Shown: positions 43,404-53,146, counted from the stretch's first letter. The stretch is 64,000 nucleotides of DNA from Clostridiaceae bacterium (GCA_910575435.1 CAJTGI010000004.1:186001-250000), one strand, 5' to 3'. The notes: generated by a model from the sequence alone, not told the origin. Numbers and translations: made by a program.

Positions 43404-44963
43404 TTATTGATAGCGCCAGCCGGGGTGATACTTATTCTTTAACATCCCCCGTCCATTGCCCTGGGCCCATCCCAATCCAAAGCCATCCACGCACACCAGC
43501 ACATTGCCGGTCAAGTCTTTCCCCGTCTGCAAAGTCTCCCCCTTGAGATAGCGAATGAGCTGCCCGTCATCCTGACGGAAGGAAAGCACGTTAGAATACT
43601 CCCCAGGCTTCAGGGCCAGAGCCAGCTGGGGGCTGGGCTGTACCTTGTGCTTCCACCGACACACCGGCAAGCCACAGTATAAAACCCGCAGCCCACTGTG
43701 CTCCGGCTCCTGAAAGGAATGCCACGCGAGAACATCCTTCTCATACTCCAGCATGCCATTCGGCAGGCAAATTTGATCCAGAAAGACTTTCACGTCCTCT
43801 CTCGCCTCTCCCAGCCTCTTTTCCAGTTCTCTATTTTCGGACAGCAGTTTCATCCCGGGAACACGTTCCTCAATATCTTCGGTTGTCCCACGGCTTATCG
43901 CCGTCTGCTCCTTCCCTTCGTTTGCCCTCTTGCCAAAATCCATCCCCTCTCCCTCTGCAGAGGGCTCCCAGGGGGAATCATCCTTTTGGAGAAGGGCGGC
44001 AAAATGTCCCTCCCCCGGTGCCCTGTGAGGGAATATGCGCACGCAGCCATCCATGGAATCCATCGGCTCCTCCAGCAAATCCCCCCGGCCGGGAGAGAAT
44101 CCCTCTCGCCGTTCCACAGGGCACAGATGCATGTCCCGGTGCCTGTCCAGCAACCAGTTCACCACCCCCTCATCCTCCTCCACGGAAAAGGTACAGGTGG
44201 AGTAGACCATCATCCCTCCCGGGCGCAGCATGCCATAGGCCTGTTCCAGAATCTCCCGCTGCAGCGGGGCATACTTGTCCGGCCCCTTCTCCAGCCAATC
44301 CTTCACCATCCTGGGCTCCCGGCGAAACATGCCCTCCCCGGAGCAAGGCGCATCAATCAAAATCTTGTCAAACCCTTCCGGAAATGCCCGGGCCAGCCGC
44401 TCCGGCGTCTCTGCCGTCACCATCCCATTGGCAATCCCAGCCAGCTGCAGGTTCTTCGCCAGCGCCATAGCCCTGGAAGCACTCACGTCATTGGCCACCA
44501 AAAAGCCTGTCCCGCCCAGTCTGCTTCCCAGCTCCGTAGCCTTCCCTCCCGGCGCGGCGCACAGGTCCAGCACCAAATCCCCAGGCTCGATTGGAAGAAT
44601 GCTGGCAGGAATCATCGCGCTTGGCTCCTGAATATAGTAAAGCCCGGCAAAATAATAGGGGTGCTTGGCGGGAGAAAAGGCATCCCCGGAATAATAAAAT
44701 CCCTTTTCGCACCAAGGCACTCCCTCTCCGGAAAACAAGGCATGCGCCCGTCCCCCTTCCACAGTGGCAAGAGAGCCTGTCCCCTCTGCGCCACCATACT
44801 CCATGCCACTGATCAATTCCCGCCACCTCTCAAGAGAAACCTTCCAAGTATTTACCCGATAGGCGGCACGGGGAACTTGGGAAAAACTTTCCAAATATTC
44901 CCCATATTCCTCCCCCAGAAGGCTTTTCATCCTCTGGCAATATTGTTTTGGCAAATCCGCCAT
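43404..44963 (-). CDS. rsmF: RsmF/NSUN family rRNA (cytosine-5)-methyltransferase
   Basis: A 519-residue SAM-dependent m5C methylase. It has the SAM site DLCAAPGGKATELGSRL, the motif IV DAPCSGEGMFRREP, and the catalytic cysteine region VYSTCTFSVEEDE; both family cysteines are present. The C-terminal domain contains an RsmF-type wing (GLPVCRWKHK, LALALKPGEY). An acidic linker of about 50 residues separates the two. The start at 44963 has GAGGTC upstream; an ATG 36 bp before it has no site. It likely modifies 16S rRNA. Confidence 0.9.
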   Translation of the reverse strand: MADLPKQYCQRMKSLLGEEYGEYLESFSQVPRAAYRVNTWKVSLERWRELISGMEYGGAEGTGSLATVEGGRAHALFSGEGVPWCEKGFYYSGDAFSPAKHPYYFAGLYYIQEPSAMIPASILPIEPGDLVLDLCAAPGGKATELGSRLGGTGFLVANDVSASRAMALAKNLQLAGIANGMVTAETPERLARAFPEGFDKILIDAPCSGEGMFRREPRMVKDWLEKGPDKYAPLQREILEQAYGMLRPGGMMVYSTCTFSVEEDEGVVNWLLDRHRDMHLCPVERREGFSPGRGDLLEEPMDSMDGCVRIFPHRAPGEGHFAALLQKDDSPWEPSAEGEGMDFGKRANEGKEQTAISRGTTEDIEERVPGMKLLSENRELEKRLGEAREDVKVFLDQICLPNGMLEYEKDVLAWHSFQEPEHSGLRVLYCGLPVCRWKHKVQPSPQLALALKPGEYSNVLSFRQDDGQLIRYLKGETLQTGKDLTGNVLVCVDGFGLGWAQGNGRGMLKNKYHPGWRYQ

Positions 44964-45019
44964 ACACGACCTCGTTTCTATATAAATCATTCTGCCCATT
45001 TCTAATAAGCGAATATTAC

Positions 45020-45193
45020 TTTATAAGATTAGGGTGTCAAAAGGTCCATTTTCATTGCAGAGATAATTTTTTAAAGATTGTGCCACAATATCTTGAGGCG
45101 ATGCGGCGCATCGTTGATAGATATTGTGGTGCAAGATTGGGAAAATTAGCCTGCAAGGGAAATTCAGACCTTTTGACACCCTAATCTTTATAA
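45020..45193. mobile_element. MITE with 20-bp perfect terminal inverted repeats and 7-bp target duplication
   Basis: The element is 160 bp long (45027-45186). Its ends, GATTAGGGTGTCAAAAGGTC at 45027-45046 and the exact reverse complement at 45167-45186, are flanked on both sides by TTTATAA (45020-45026 and 45187-45193). The inner arms also pair imperfectly through to a short loop near 45104, so the whole unit folds into one long hairpin. It has no coding capacity and lies between relQ and rsmF. Confidence 0.85.
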
Positions 45194-45214
45194 TAAAATA
45201 AGCTTCGTACCCAT

Positions 45215-46030
45215 TTATTTAATGCTGTTTAAGACGCTCTGTACCCGGTAAGTCTCCGCAATGATATCCAGCTGCTTGCTAAACCTTTTCAATATCCCAA
45301 TATCATCCTGCTGATAAATCTGAAAAAATTCCGTCTGAATTTTATTGACCTCCCGCTCATTTGCCACCTGGTAGAGATTCTCGATATTATTCAGGATATC
45401 CGAAATCACATTGGCCCTCTGCCTGTTAGAGTTCTGGGCATCCATAATCTCATCCCGCACAGAAGCCATCTCCTCGTCCAGGACATTCACCGCGTCCGCC
45501 GCCCGCAGCAATCGCTCCCGCAGTTCATCCGGCATGTGTTCCTTATATTTATACTGCAAAGAATGCTCAATCGTAGACCAGAAATTCATGGCAAGCGTCC
45601 GGATCTGAATCTCCACCTCCAACTTCTTGGCACCGTGAATGGTCTGCACCGTGTAGTAAGCGATAATGTGGTAGCTCCGATACCCGCTATCCTTTCTCTG
45701 GGTGATGTAATCCTTCTCCATCTTGATTTCCAAATCCTCTCGGTTGCGGATAATCTTCACCACCGCATCGATATCCTCCACGAACTGGCAAATCAGGCGA
45801 ATGCCTGCGATATCCTCGATCTTGCTCTCCAGCTGGGAAAGATCCACCCCTTTGCGCTGCGCCTTCTCTATAATGCTGGATACCCTTTTCACCCTGCCGC
45901 TGACCATCTCAATGGGCGAGTACATCTTGGCATCCCGGTACTGGTTCTTCACATGATTAAACTTCACTACTAACTCGTCCACCGCCAGTTGGTAGGGCGC
46001 TAGCATATCGCGCCAAAGTTGTACTTCCAT
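45215..46030 (-). CDS. relQ: small alarmone synthetase (RelQ/YjbM type)
   Basis: A 271-residue GTP pyrophosphokinase without a hydrolase domain, so it only makes (p)ppGpp. The synthetase core is clear: KIEDIAGIRLICQFVEDI, KDSGYRSYHIIAYYTV and VEIQIRTLAMNFWSTIEHSL. The N-terminal and C-terminal helices match the RelQ arrangement, which forms tetramers. In Firmicutes it provides stress-induced alarmone. It lies between an M23 peptidase and, across a MITE, the rRNA methylase gene. Confidence 0.9.
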   Translation of the reverse strand: MEVQLWRDMLAPYQLAVDELVVKFNHVKNQYRDAKMYSPIEMVSGRVKRVSSIIEKAQRKGVDLSQLESKIEDIAGIRLICQFVEDIDAVVKIIRNREDLEIKMEKDYITQRKDSGYRSYHIIAYYTVQTIHGAKKLEVEIQIRTLAMNFWSTIEHSLQYKYKEHMPDELRERLLRAADAVNVLDEEMASVRDEIMDAQNSNRQRANVISDILNNIENLYQVANEREVNKIQTEFFQIYQQDDIGILKRFSKQLDIIAETYRVQSVLNSIK

Positions 46031-46074
46031 CTGTATCCCTCCACATCGTTCACTGTCCTAGTATGCCGGCCCCG

Positions 46075-46707
46075 CTAGTCCAGATATTTTAATAAATAAT
46101 ACGGATTCAGGCTCTCATCCGATCCTTGGGTCCTCCGATAAATCCCAAAATGCAGATGCACCGGGAATTTCCCCCTGGTGCCCTCTTTGCCATAGCCTGT
46201 ATCTCCCATCAGCCCCAGTGACTGCCCCGCATCTACTTTCTGTCCCTTCTTAAGGCCCGGGGCATATTTCTCCAGATGGGCATAATAAAAATAATATCCC
46301 TCGGGACTGCGAATGCCTACCCGGTATCCCCCCAGAGGCAGCCATCCCACCTGTTCCACCACGCCCTCAGAAACGGATTGCACGGTCAACTCCCCCCTCT
46401 TCCCAGAGCGGGACATAATATCTATCCCCTCATGGGTGCGCTTGCCCCCATAGGTCCTGCCATCCCCATAGCCATCTTGGAAATCGCAGGAATCCCTCTC
46501 TTCCACGGGAAAGCAACGCATGATTTGCAGTAAGTCATAGACCTCTCTTCCCGTGCAGCCATTCCCCATCTGCTTCTGGATAGATAGGGATGTGAACAGC
46601 ATCATCTCCAGATGCTTCTGACATACGGCAACAAGCATCACCAGCACCAGCAATGCCACCGTAAAACTCCGTTTCATATGTACCACTGGATTTTTCGCAG
46701 CCATCAT
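46075..46707 (-). CDS. M23 family peptidase, membrane anchored
   Basis: A 210-residue protein with an N-terminal signal anchor (about residues 13-30) and an LytM-type zinc peptidase domain. The metal ligands are visible as HEGIDI (His, Asp) and HLHFGIY near the C-terminus, so the active site is complete. In between is VGIRSPEGYYFYYAHLEKY, also typical. Such enzymes cut peptidoglycan cross-links or, in Firmicutes, act in sporulation (SpoIIQ/SpoIVFA-like). The compact form with a single anchor resembles SpoIVFA/SpoIIQ-type proteins, but the size and context are not decisive. Confidence 0.85.
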   Translation of the reverse strand: MMAAKNPVVHMKRSFTVALLVLVMLVAVCQKHLEMMLFTSLSIQKQMGNGCTGREVYDLLQIMRCFPVEERDSCDFQDGYGDGRTYGGKRTHEGIDIMSRSGKRGELTVQSVSEGVVEQVGWLPLGGYRVGIRSPEGYYFYYAHLEKYAPGLKKGQKVDAGQSLGLMGDTGYGKEGTRGKFPVHLHFGIYRRTQGSDESLNPYYLLKYLD

Positions 46708-47033
46708 AGAATCCTTCGTGCTTATTCCTTTTATCCTATGATTTTTCCATCCTTAATCATACCACTTTTTCGTTATTTTTGCATTACTTTTTTACTTCAT
46801 CGCGCCATTCACCTCTTTTCTCATTACTATTCACAGCCATTCATCCTATCATGCGATAGCCCCCGCTGCCTAACGGCATCGTGTCTACACTCCGTTTCGG
46901 TCCGTGCTGAACAGACATCTACCGGATGTCTAGCACCTTTTCCCATATTATACCCCTTGCGAACTCGCTATTTGCGTAGTATGATATAAAAGATTAAGGT
47001 TTGCAATAATATCAGGAAAGGGAAGCAGAAATT
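46708..47033. other. 326-bp intergenic region with a dispersed repeat and a hairpin
   Basis: No gene is seen between the divergent M23 peptidase and DUF3881 genes. It contains one copy of a 37-bp dispersed repeat (46823-46859, with ATTACTATTCACAG and TCATGCGATAG, also found at 56287-56323), and a hairpin of AGACATC/GATGTCT extended by GTGCT/AGCAC around 46902-46935. The promoters for both flanking genes should lie here. Confidence 0.6.
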
Positions 47034-47915
47034 ATGCATCGATTTTTACGAGCCATTGGCTTTAGCCATATCAACTCCCGACAGGAACTTGACCCTATTC
47101 TGGGAAAAATCATGAACAATCCTCACAAAAGGAGAACTTTTCAGACGTCCCCAGAGCACAATTATACGGAATATGCCATGGAATTTGGGTCCCAGGTAGG
47201 CATCGTCTTGAGAGGGGAATATGACAAGAGGGGCTTTTTTTACATGCAGCACTATTTTCCCTATTGCGAGAGCCGCCTGATTACCTCTTCCGAGGACATT
47301 ATCGTAAACAGGCGGGTGGATACCAATGCATTTACTGGCATGTGCGATGACTTGCGGCTGGGAATTTCCATGATCTTCTACCTGCAGAATGCCGTGGATT
47401 ATCTGGAACTCCATGCGGAAGAAAACACCCCTCGCAAGGCAAAGCTTACCCTGTCCGGCCTTTCCTTGGAGGGCAAGATTATTTTGGGCGTGTATCACAG
47501 CCCATACACCCAGAAGAAGCAGCACATCCGCTCCCAGCACAAAAACTGTCTGATCACCCAAGCCAAAAATGGAGATCAGAAAGCCATTGACGACCTGACG
47601 CTGGAAGACATGGATTTGTCAGTGAAGGTACGGAACCGTGTAAAAGAGGAGGACCTGTACTCCCTGGTGGAGACTTCCTTTATCCCCTACGGCTCGGAAT
47701 CCGACCACTACTCCATCATTGGAACCATTGTAAACTGGACCCTGGCAAAGAACGAATTTACCGGGGAGATGCTATACCAGATGCTCATAAACTGCAACAG
47801 CATCCTCATGACCGTTTGCATCAACAAAGGAGACCTGTTGGGAGAACCCGCCATCGGCCGCCGATTCAAAGGCATTATCTGGATGCAGGGACATGCGGAT
47901 TTTCAGAAAATCTGA
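47034..47915 (+). CDS. DUF3881 family protein
   Basis: A 293-residue protein that I recognise as the DUF3881 family, found mainly in Lachnospiraceae and relatives. It starts MHRFLRAIGFSHINSRQEL and contains EYAMEFGSQVGIVLRGEYD, YFPYCESRLITSSEDI and YGSESDHYSIIGTIV, all soluble and without membrane segments. No function is known. It stands alone on the plus strand, with AGGAAAGGGAAG before the start. Conservation across the family suggests a core role in these bacteria. Confidence 0.8.
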   Translation: MHRFLRAIGFSHINSRQELDPILGKIMNNPHKRRTFQTSPEHNYTEYAMEFGSQVGIVLRGEYDKRGFFYMQHYFPYCESRLITSSEDIIVNRRVDTNAFTGMCDDLRLGISMIFYLQNAVDYLELHAEENTPRKAKLTLSGLSLEGKIILGVYHSPYTQKKQHIRSQHKNCLITQAKNGDQKAIDDLTLEDMDLSVKVRNRVKEEDLYSLVETSFIPYGSESDHYSIIGTIVNWTLAKNEFTGEMLYQMLINCNSILMTVCINKGDLLGEPAIGRRFKGIIWMQGHADFQKI

Positions 47916-48039
47916 TTATTATATTACTTAGTATTTCATTCATATACATAGAACAGGAAATGAATAATTTCTATTCATTTCCTGTTAAAAGAATGGGAAT
48001 CATCCATTGCTCCCATTCATTCGCGTACAAAAGCAAAGT

Positions 48040-50367
48040 TTATTTCACCTGAATTTTCTTCTCGTGCATGCCGCACAGTTCCTTGGTAATATTTTCAGCC
48101 ACAGTGTAAGGGGTATCCTCTGTCTCTGTGGCCTCATTTTTTTGCAGAAGGACTTTGGTATACGTCTTATCTTCCGGACACTGGTCAGAAGCCAGTTCCC
48201 CGCTATCCTCGCAGAACAGAAACCTTACATGGCAAGTGCAGTTCTTCTCCGGCTGGGTGCCCACCGCAAAATACTCTTTCTGCATGGCACTCCCCCCCTC
48301 TGCCTTGTTACACAGTCCTTCCACTGCCAGATTGCCACACTTGGTGCATATTTCTTCCTCCTCAATGTCCACTGGCTTTTTGTATGTTCCCTTGGAAATC
48401 TTCCTCTGCCTGTGCACTTTCTCCATAATCCTCTTCCAGATCACCTTAGCCCTTTTGGCAGAATTACCCTGCTCCTTCCCGTCTCTTGCAATCCAGATGC
48501 CCCCGGTGTAATAAGGGCTGAATCCCTCATACCAGTCATCCAGATCCTGGTCGGAAAGGCCGTATCTCCCTGAAACATAAATCTGCTTTTCCTCGCCTCT
48601 GCCCGACAAATCATTTTCCTTATCCCGCATGGCGCTAGTGAGAAGCCATGCAGTGGTATCCTTCATAATCCGCCTTCCCTCGCTGCGATTTTCCAAAAGC
48701 ACGTTCCCTCGGCTGTCCACCACCTTGCTATAAAATCTAGGAGTTTTGTACACCCCCTGATTGGCGATAGCCCCATACGCTGCAGTCATCTCCAAATTAG
48801 TCACTCCCTCCGTCAGCTTCCCCAAAGCAAGGCTGTACTGCAAGTCGCTCTCTGTGGAATCTTCCGTCTCTCCAGATGCGAAATGGGGCTTTTGCTCCAC
48901 AAGGGTAGTGATGCCAAACCTCTTTAGGTATTCATATCCCGTCTGTATCGTCACCTTCTCCAAGGTCTTCACCGCCGGAACGCTGAGTCCCTGGCGTATG
49001 GACTGCCTCATGGTAACCATCCCCTTGTACCCGCCTCTCTTCCAGTGGCTTACAGGGGCCAGCGTGTCAGGCAGCAGATAGGCGGCATCATTCTCCACGC
49101 TTCCCAGGGACATCCCCACCGTATCAAGACCTGGCGCATAGGTGGAGAGAATGTCAAAAAGCGTGCCAGGCTGCCGTCCTTCCCGAAAGGCATAACTGCC
49201 CAAATATTTCTTCTGCTGGCTCCCTTCCCCAATGGCTTTGATTTCCCCCGTTCCCTGATCAATTAAGACAAAGGAAGCCTGACTCTCCCCATCCCCGGCC
49301 CCGCAGGCCGCCAGGGCATCATCACAGATTTTCTGCATTGCCGTATCCTGGCAGGTATAGATCTTAACCCCGCATCGGTACAGCGCATTATATGCCTGAG
49401 TCTGGGTGTAGCCCAGCTGGATTTTCATATCCTGAAGCACCTGCTCCAGCACCGCATCCACATAATAGGAATGCCCCGTGCTCCCCCCCCGATGCTGACC
49501 TTCTCTTTCTATCTGCAGATAGACATCATCTCCCAAGGCGTCCTCATGCTCCGTCTTTGAAATCATTCCCAAATCCAGCATGGATTTCATAACCGACTTT
49601 CTAAGCACATTATTTTCACTCTGATTGGAAATGGGATTACAGCGTTCCGGGTCCTTGACCGTAGCCGCCAGCACGGCGGCCTCCGATATTGTCACATCCC
49701 AGACATCCTTATGAAAATAGTACCTGGACGCTGCCTGCACCCCTAAAATATTTTCCCCAAAGTTAATGGTATTCAGGTAGATTTCTAGAATTTCATCCTT
49801 CCGCAAATCCTTTTCCAGGGAAAAGGCCAAATAGTAATCTCTCATCCACTGAAACAGCGTCTTGTCCCCATCCGCCTGGTGATTGTCCAAGCGATTTTGC
49901 AAGAGCTGGCCGGTAATGGTGGTATGCAGCGCCTTCTCCCCATCCTTCTGAAAAACTCCATCATACAGGTTTTGGACAATTTCCTGTATGTTCATGCCAT
50001 GATGCTCATAGAAATGTTCATCCTGAGAAGCCACAAAAGCCTGCCGAACGCAATCTGGGATTTGATCTAAAGAGACATAGCTCTGATCCGTATCCATATC
50101 GGATATTTCCTGTATCTCATTCCCCTCCATATCGTACAGCACGCTCACATCCCCCTGAGAAAGGAGTTCTGTCTGCCGCACGGCTTCCGTCGTATCCACA
50201 ATCTCTTCCACAAACCCAAAGCCATGCCAGACAATACCCAAAAAAAGGGCAATGCAGAGCACGCCCCTGAGATAGCGCAACAATCCGTTCATTCGATTGC
50301 GCATCTTATGGGGCCTGCCCACAGCCCTATTCTTTTTCTCTATGATGCTCTGCTGGCTATAATTCAT
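48040..50367 (-). CDS. class A penicillin-binding protein homologue with degenerate active sites
   Basis: A 775-residue membrane protein with the architecture of a bifunctional PBP: membrane helix (residues 28-52), GT51 domain (100-270), transpeptidase domain (360-640) and a Cys-rich C-terminal tail (674-730). The catalytic motifs are lost. GT51 motif I reads SQDEHFYEHHG with Gln115 for the catalytic Glu; motif II is HTTITGQ instead of GxSTITQQ; motif III Glu is Asp. In the transpeptidase, PGSTFK has become PGTLFD (Thr402, no Lys), SxN is GLS, and KTG is RYG (601-603). So it is probably a pseudoenzyme. The start has GGAGG upstream. It lies downstream of purA. Confidence 0.85.
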   Translation of the reverse strand: MNYSQQSIIEKKNRAVGRPHKMRNRMNGLLRYLRGVLCIALFLGIVWHGFGFVEEIVDTTEAVRQTELLSQGDVSVLYDMEGNEIQEISDMDTDQSYVSLDQIPDCVRQAFVASQDEHFYEHHGMNIQEIVQNLYDGVFQKDGEKALHTTITGQLLQNRLDNHQADGDKTLFQWMRDYYLAFSLEKDLRKDEILEIYLNTINFGENILGVQAASRYYFHKDVWDVTISEAAVLAATVKDPERCNPISNQSENNVLRKSVMKSMLDLGMISKTEHEDALGDDVYLQIEREGQHRGGSTGHSYYVDAVLEQVLQDMKIQLGYTQTQAYNALYRCGVKIYTCQDTAMQKICDDALAACGAGDGESQASFVLIDQGTGEIKAIGEGSQQKKYLGSYAFREGRQPGTLFDILSTYAPGLDTVGMSLGSVENDAAYLLPDTLAPVSHWKRGGYKGMVTMRQSIRQGLSVPAVKTLEKVTIQTGYEYLKRFGITTLVEQKPHFASGETEDSTESDLQYSLALGKLTEGVTNLEMTAAYGAIANQGVYKTPRFYSKVVDSRGNVLLENRSEGRRIMKDTTAWLLTSAMRDKENDLSGRGEEKQIYVSGRYGLSDQDLDDWYEGFSPYYTGGIWIARDGKEQGNSAKRAKVIWKRIMEKVHRQRKISKGTYKKPVDIEEEEICTKCGNLAVEGLCNKAEGGSAMQKEYFAVGTQPEKNCTCHVRFLFCEDSGELASDQCPEDKTYTKVLLQKNEATETEDTPYTVAENITKELCGMHEKKIQVK

Positions 50368-50441
50368 TTCTAGCCTCCATGCCCATTGCTTCGCCGGCCA
50401 TTCATCACTCCTAGCCACAGCCTGACAACTCTGCTATCCCT

Positions 50442-51725
50442 TTATTTTCTGCGATAGATAATATCCTCTCTCTTAGGCCCATTAGAGACCATGGTAATCG
50501 GCACGCCGATTTCCCTCTCTATGAACTCAATATATTTCCTGCAATTCTCTGGCAGTTCATCATACTCCCTTATGCCGCCGATATCGCAGTTCCAGCCCGG
50601 AAGCACCTCATAGATCGGCTTTGCCTTGGCAAGTTTCGCCGTGACAGGAAACTCCTTCTCTGTCTTGCCATCAATCTCATATCCTACGCACACGGGAATT
50701 TCTTTCAGATATCCCAGACAGTCCAGTACGGTGAGAACCACCTCGGTAGCCCCCTGAATCCGGCATCCATAGCGGCTTGCCACTGCGTCAAACCAGCCCA
50801 CGCGGCGGGGGCGTCCCGTGGTAGCGCCATACTCGCCCTTATCTCCACCGTGCTTCCTCAACTCTTCCGCTTCTGTCTCGTCTAAAATCTCACTGACAAA
50901 TTCCCCCGCTCCTACTGCGCTGGAGTAAGCCTTTACCGCTGCCACGATCCTCTTAATCTCGTAAGGAGGAATCCCCGCTCCAATCGCGCCGTAGGAAGCC
51001 AGGGTGGATGAGGAGGTCACCATGGGATAAATGCCATGATCCGGGTCTTTCAGAGAGCCCAACTGCCCCTCCAGCAGAATGTTCTTTCCCTCCTGGATTG
51101 CCTTGCGCAGATACGCCGACACATCGCACACGTACGGAGCAACCATGTCCCTCTGCTCATGCAGCGTGGCAAGAAGCTCCTCCTTATCCAGTTCCGGCTT
51201 ATTGTAAAGGTATTTCAGCAGAACATTTTTCTGCTCGCAAATGCGATCAATCTTCTCTCCCAGCACATCATTATCAAAAAGTTCTGACACCTGGATTCCG
51301 ATTTTGGCATATTTATCTGAATAGAACGGGGCAATCCCCGACTTGGTCGAGCCAAAGGAATTTTTCCCCAGACGCTCCTCCTCATACTGGTCAAATGCAA
51401 TATGGTACGGCATCAGGATTTGCGCCCTGTCTGATACCAGAATCTTCGGTTTCGGAACACCCATCTCCACTATGGACTGAATCTCATGGAAGAGATAGGG
51501 GATATTCAGTGCAACGCCATTTCCAATAATGCTAGTGGTATGGTCATAGAAAACTCCGGACGGGAGCAGATGCAGTGCAAACTTGCCATAATTGTTGATG
51601 ATCGTATGTCCCGCATTGCTGCCTCCCTGAAAGCGAACGACAATATCGGACTTCTCCCCCAACATATCTGTAATCTTTCCCTTTCCTTCATCTCCCCAAT
51701 TTGCGCCAACAATTGCTGTAACCAT
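50442..51725 (-). CDS. purA: adenylosuccinate synthetase
   Basis: A 427-residue enzyme that joins IMP and aspartate with GTP to form adenylosuccinate in AMP synthesis. Signature motifs: VTAIVGANWGDEGKGK at the N-terminus, NAGHTI, the GTP loop and GRPRRVGWFDAVA. The start at 51725 is preceded by GAGG; the frame extends 32 codons upstream but the conserved N-terminus begins here. It lies with purB and purF in the same 6-kb stretch, so most of the AMP branch is together, though each has its own spacing. Confidence 0.94.
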   Translation of the reverse strand: MVTAIVGANWGDEGKGKITDMLGEKSDIVVRFQGGSNAGHTIINNYGKFALHLLPSGVFYDHTTSIIGNGVALNIPYLFHEIQSIVEMGVPKPKILVSDRAQILMPYHIAFDQYEEERLGKNSFGSTKSGIAPFYSDKYAKIGIQVSELFDNDVLGEKIDRICEQKNVLLKYLYNKPELDKEELLATLHEQRDMVAPYVCDVSAYLRKAIQEGKNILLEGQLGSLKDPDHGIYPMVTSSSTLASYGAIGAGIPPYEIKRIVAAVKAYSSAVGAGEFVSEILDETEAEELRKHGGDKGEYGATTGRPRRVGWFDAVASRYGCRIQGATEVVLTVLDCLGYLKEIPVCVGYEIDGKTEKEFPVTAKLAKAKPIYEVLPGWNCDIGGIREYDELPENCRKYIEFIEREIGVPITMVSNGPKREDIIYRRK

Positions 51726-51873
51726 ATTTTTCCTCATTTCTGCACTGCCTTTTGTATATATCGCAAAGTTTGTGTCGCAGCGCAGACACAAAACTTGCCA
51801 TGGAAAACACCAAACTGCCAAATTTGATTATAACACAGTATTTCCCATAAACACAAGTATAAAAGGTGCGAAG

Positions 51874-51948
51874 GTCACTATTCAGGTAACAGTTCAGCCT
51901 TCCATAATATGAAGCCGCAAGGCTGAATAGTTACCTATTCAGAGTAAC
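51874..51948. repeat. imperfect palindromic element between purA and the HD-GYP gene
   Basis: Inner arms GGTAACAGTTCAGCCTT (51885-51901) and its near reverse complement (51919-51935) match at 15 of 17 positions; the outer flanks CACTATTCA and GAGTAAC extend the fold. The words CTATTCA and GTTAC recur in the repeats at 46.8 and 56.3 kb. Confidence 0.6.
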
Positions 51949-51961
51949 AATAGCCCGAATA

Positions 51962-53146
51962 CTAATCTATCAGGCCGTCAATGGCAATGTCCTTCTCTTT
52001 CGTCAAGTCATAGTAAATCTGTCCCACTTTCACCACGGGCTTAGAATAATCATCCTTGTTAATCATCACCACTCTGCCTACCTCCCCCGTGGTCAGATGC
52101 ACCTGGGTATTCAAATATGCCTGGACCGCCGTGGCCAGGAAGGGAAGGAGGTATTCCACATCGTACTGGAGCCGCCCCTCCCGCTCAAACATATGAATGA
52201 CCTCGAAAGGACAGATTGCCTTGCGGAAGGGCCTGTCCGAAGTCATGGCATCATATGTATCAGCGATTGCCACAATCCTTGCAAAAGAACTAATCTGATC
52301 CTTTTTGTACTTTCCCGGATACCCCGACCCATCGCACCGCTCGTGATGGCGCATGGCAACTTCCGCTATCCTGGAATCCAGATTGGAATTCTTCAGTATA
52401 TTGTTTCCGTGGAGCACATGGGTTTTCACCAAATTATACTCAGAGATGGTCAGGCGGTCCGGCTTGAGCAGCACGTCATCCGGCACCATAAGCTTTCCTA
52501 CGTCATGCAGAAGCCCGGCAAGGGTGAGAATCTGCAAATCCTCCTGGGAAATATCGGGAATCACTAATTTTCCAATCAGATGGCTGAGAAGGGATACATT
52601 CATAGAGTGCACATACGTGACATCGTCATACCCCTTCATGCACTGGAGCATATCCAGGACATGGAGGCTGTTGCGGCTCTTAGAAACCACATTCTCCACT
52701 TCCTTCAGAACTTCCTCGCTGTCAATCTTCTCATTCTGCATCACCACCCGGTTAAACACATCCTTGAGATTGTCCACGGTCTGAATGAAGGCTTCCTGAA
52801 ACTCCTGAAACTCCTTCGTCTCCCTCACGGCCTGGTAATAGTCTTTTTCCTCGTCTGGCTCTGCCGCCAGCATGTCCCTACCCAAATCCGACACATCCGG
52901 AATGCCTTCTACCGGAGGAACTTCCGCCGCTTCTCCCGGCTCTGCATCCCCCATAATGGGAGTCTTTCCATCTTCTCCCACCTTTACCCTGATGGCAAAG
53001 ATGGATCGCTCCTTCAATGCATCGATTATTTCCCCAGTCAGAACTGTTCCCTCTGGAATCAAAAGTTGTTCATCCGAAGTGTACACATCCTCTGCTACCA
53101 CCATGTTCTCCATCACCCTGGCAGTGAGTATTCGCTTACTTCCCAT
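51962..53146 (-). CDS. HD-GYP domain cyclic-di-GMP phosphodiesterase
   Basis: A 394-residue protein. A variable N-terminal domain of about 150 residues (with an acidic, Pro-rich linker) precedes the HD-GYP domain: HSMNVSLLSHLIG, the HD pair in LLHDVGKLMVPD, and HHERCDGSGYPGK containing the GYP signature, then IADTYDAMTSDRPF. The motifs are complete, so it should hydrolyse c-di-GMP. Given the motility genes in this strain, a role in lowering c-di-GMP to favour swimming is plausible. No receiver or membrane segment is present. It lies between purB and purA. Confidence 0.9.
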   Translation of the reverse strand: MGSKRILTARVMENMVVAEDVYTSDEQLLIPEGTVLTGEIIDALKERSIFAIRVKVGEDGKTPIMGDAEPGEAAEVPPVEGIPDVSDLGRDMLAAEPDEEKDYYQAVRETKEFQEFQEAFIQTVDNLKDVFNRVVMQNEKIDSEEVLKEVENVVSKSRNSLHVLDMLQCMKGYDDVTYVHSMNVSLLSHLIGKLVIPDISQEDLQILTLAGLLHDVGKLMVPDDVLLKPDRLTISEYNLVKTHVLHGNNILKNSNLDSRIAEVAMRHHERCDGSGYPGKYKKDQISSFARIVAIADTYDAMTSDRPFRKAICPFEVIHMFEREGRLQYDVEYLLPFLATAVQAYLNTQVHLTTGEVGRVVMINKDDYSKPVVKVGQIYYDLTKEKDIAIDGLID

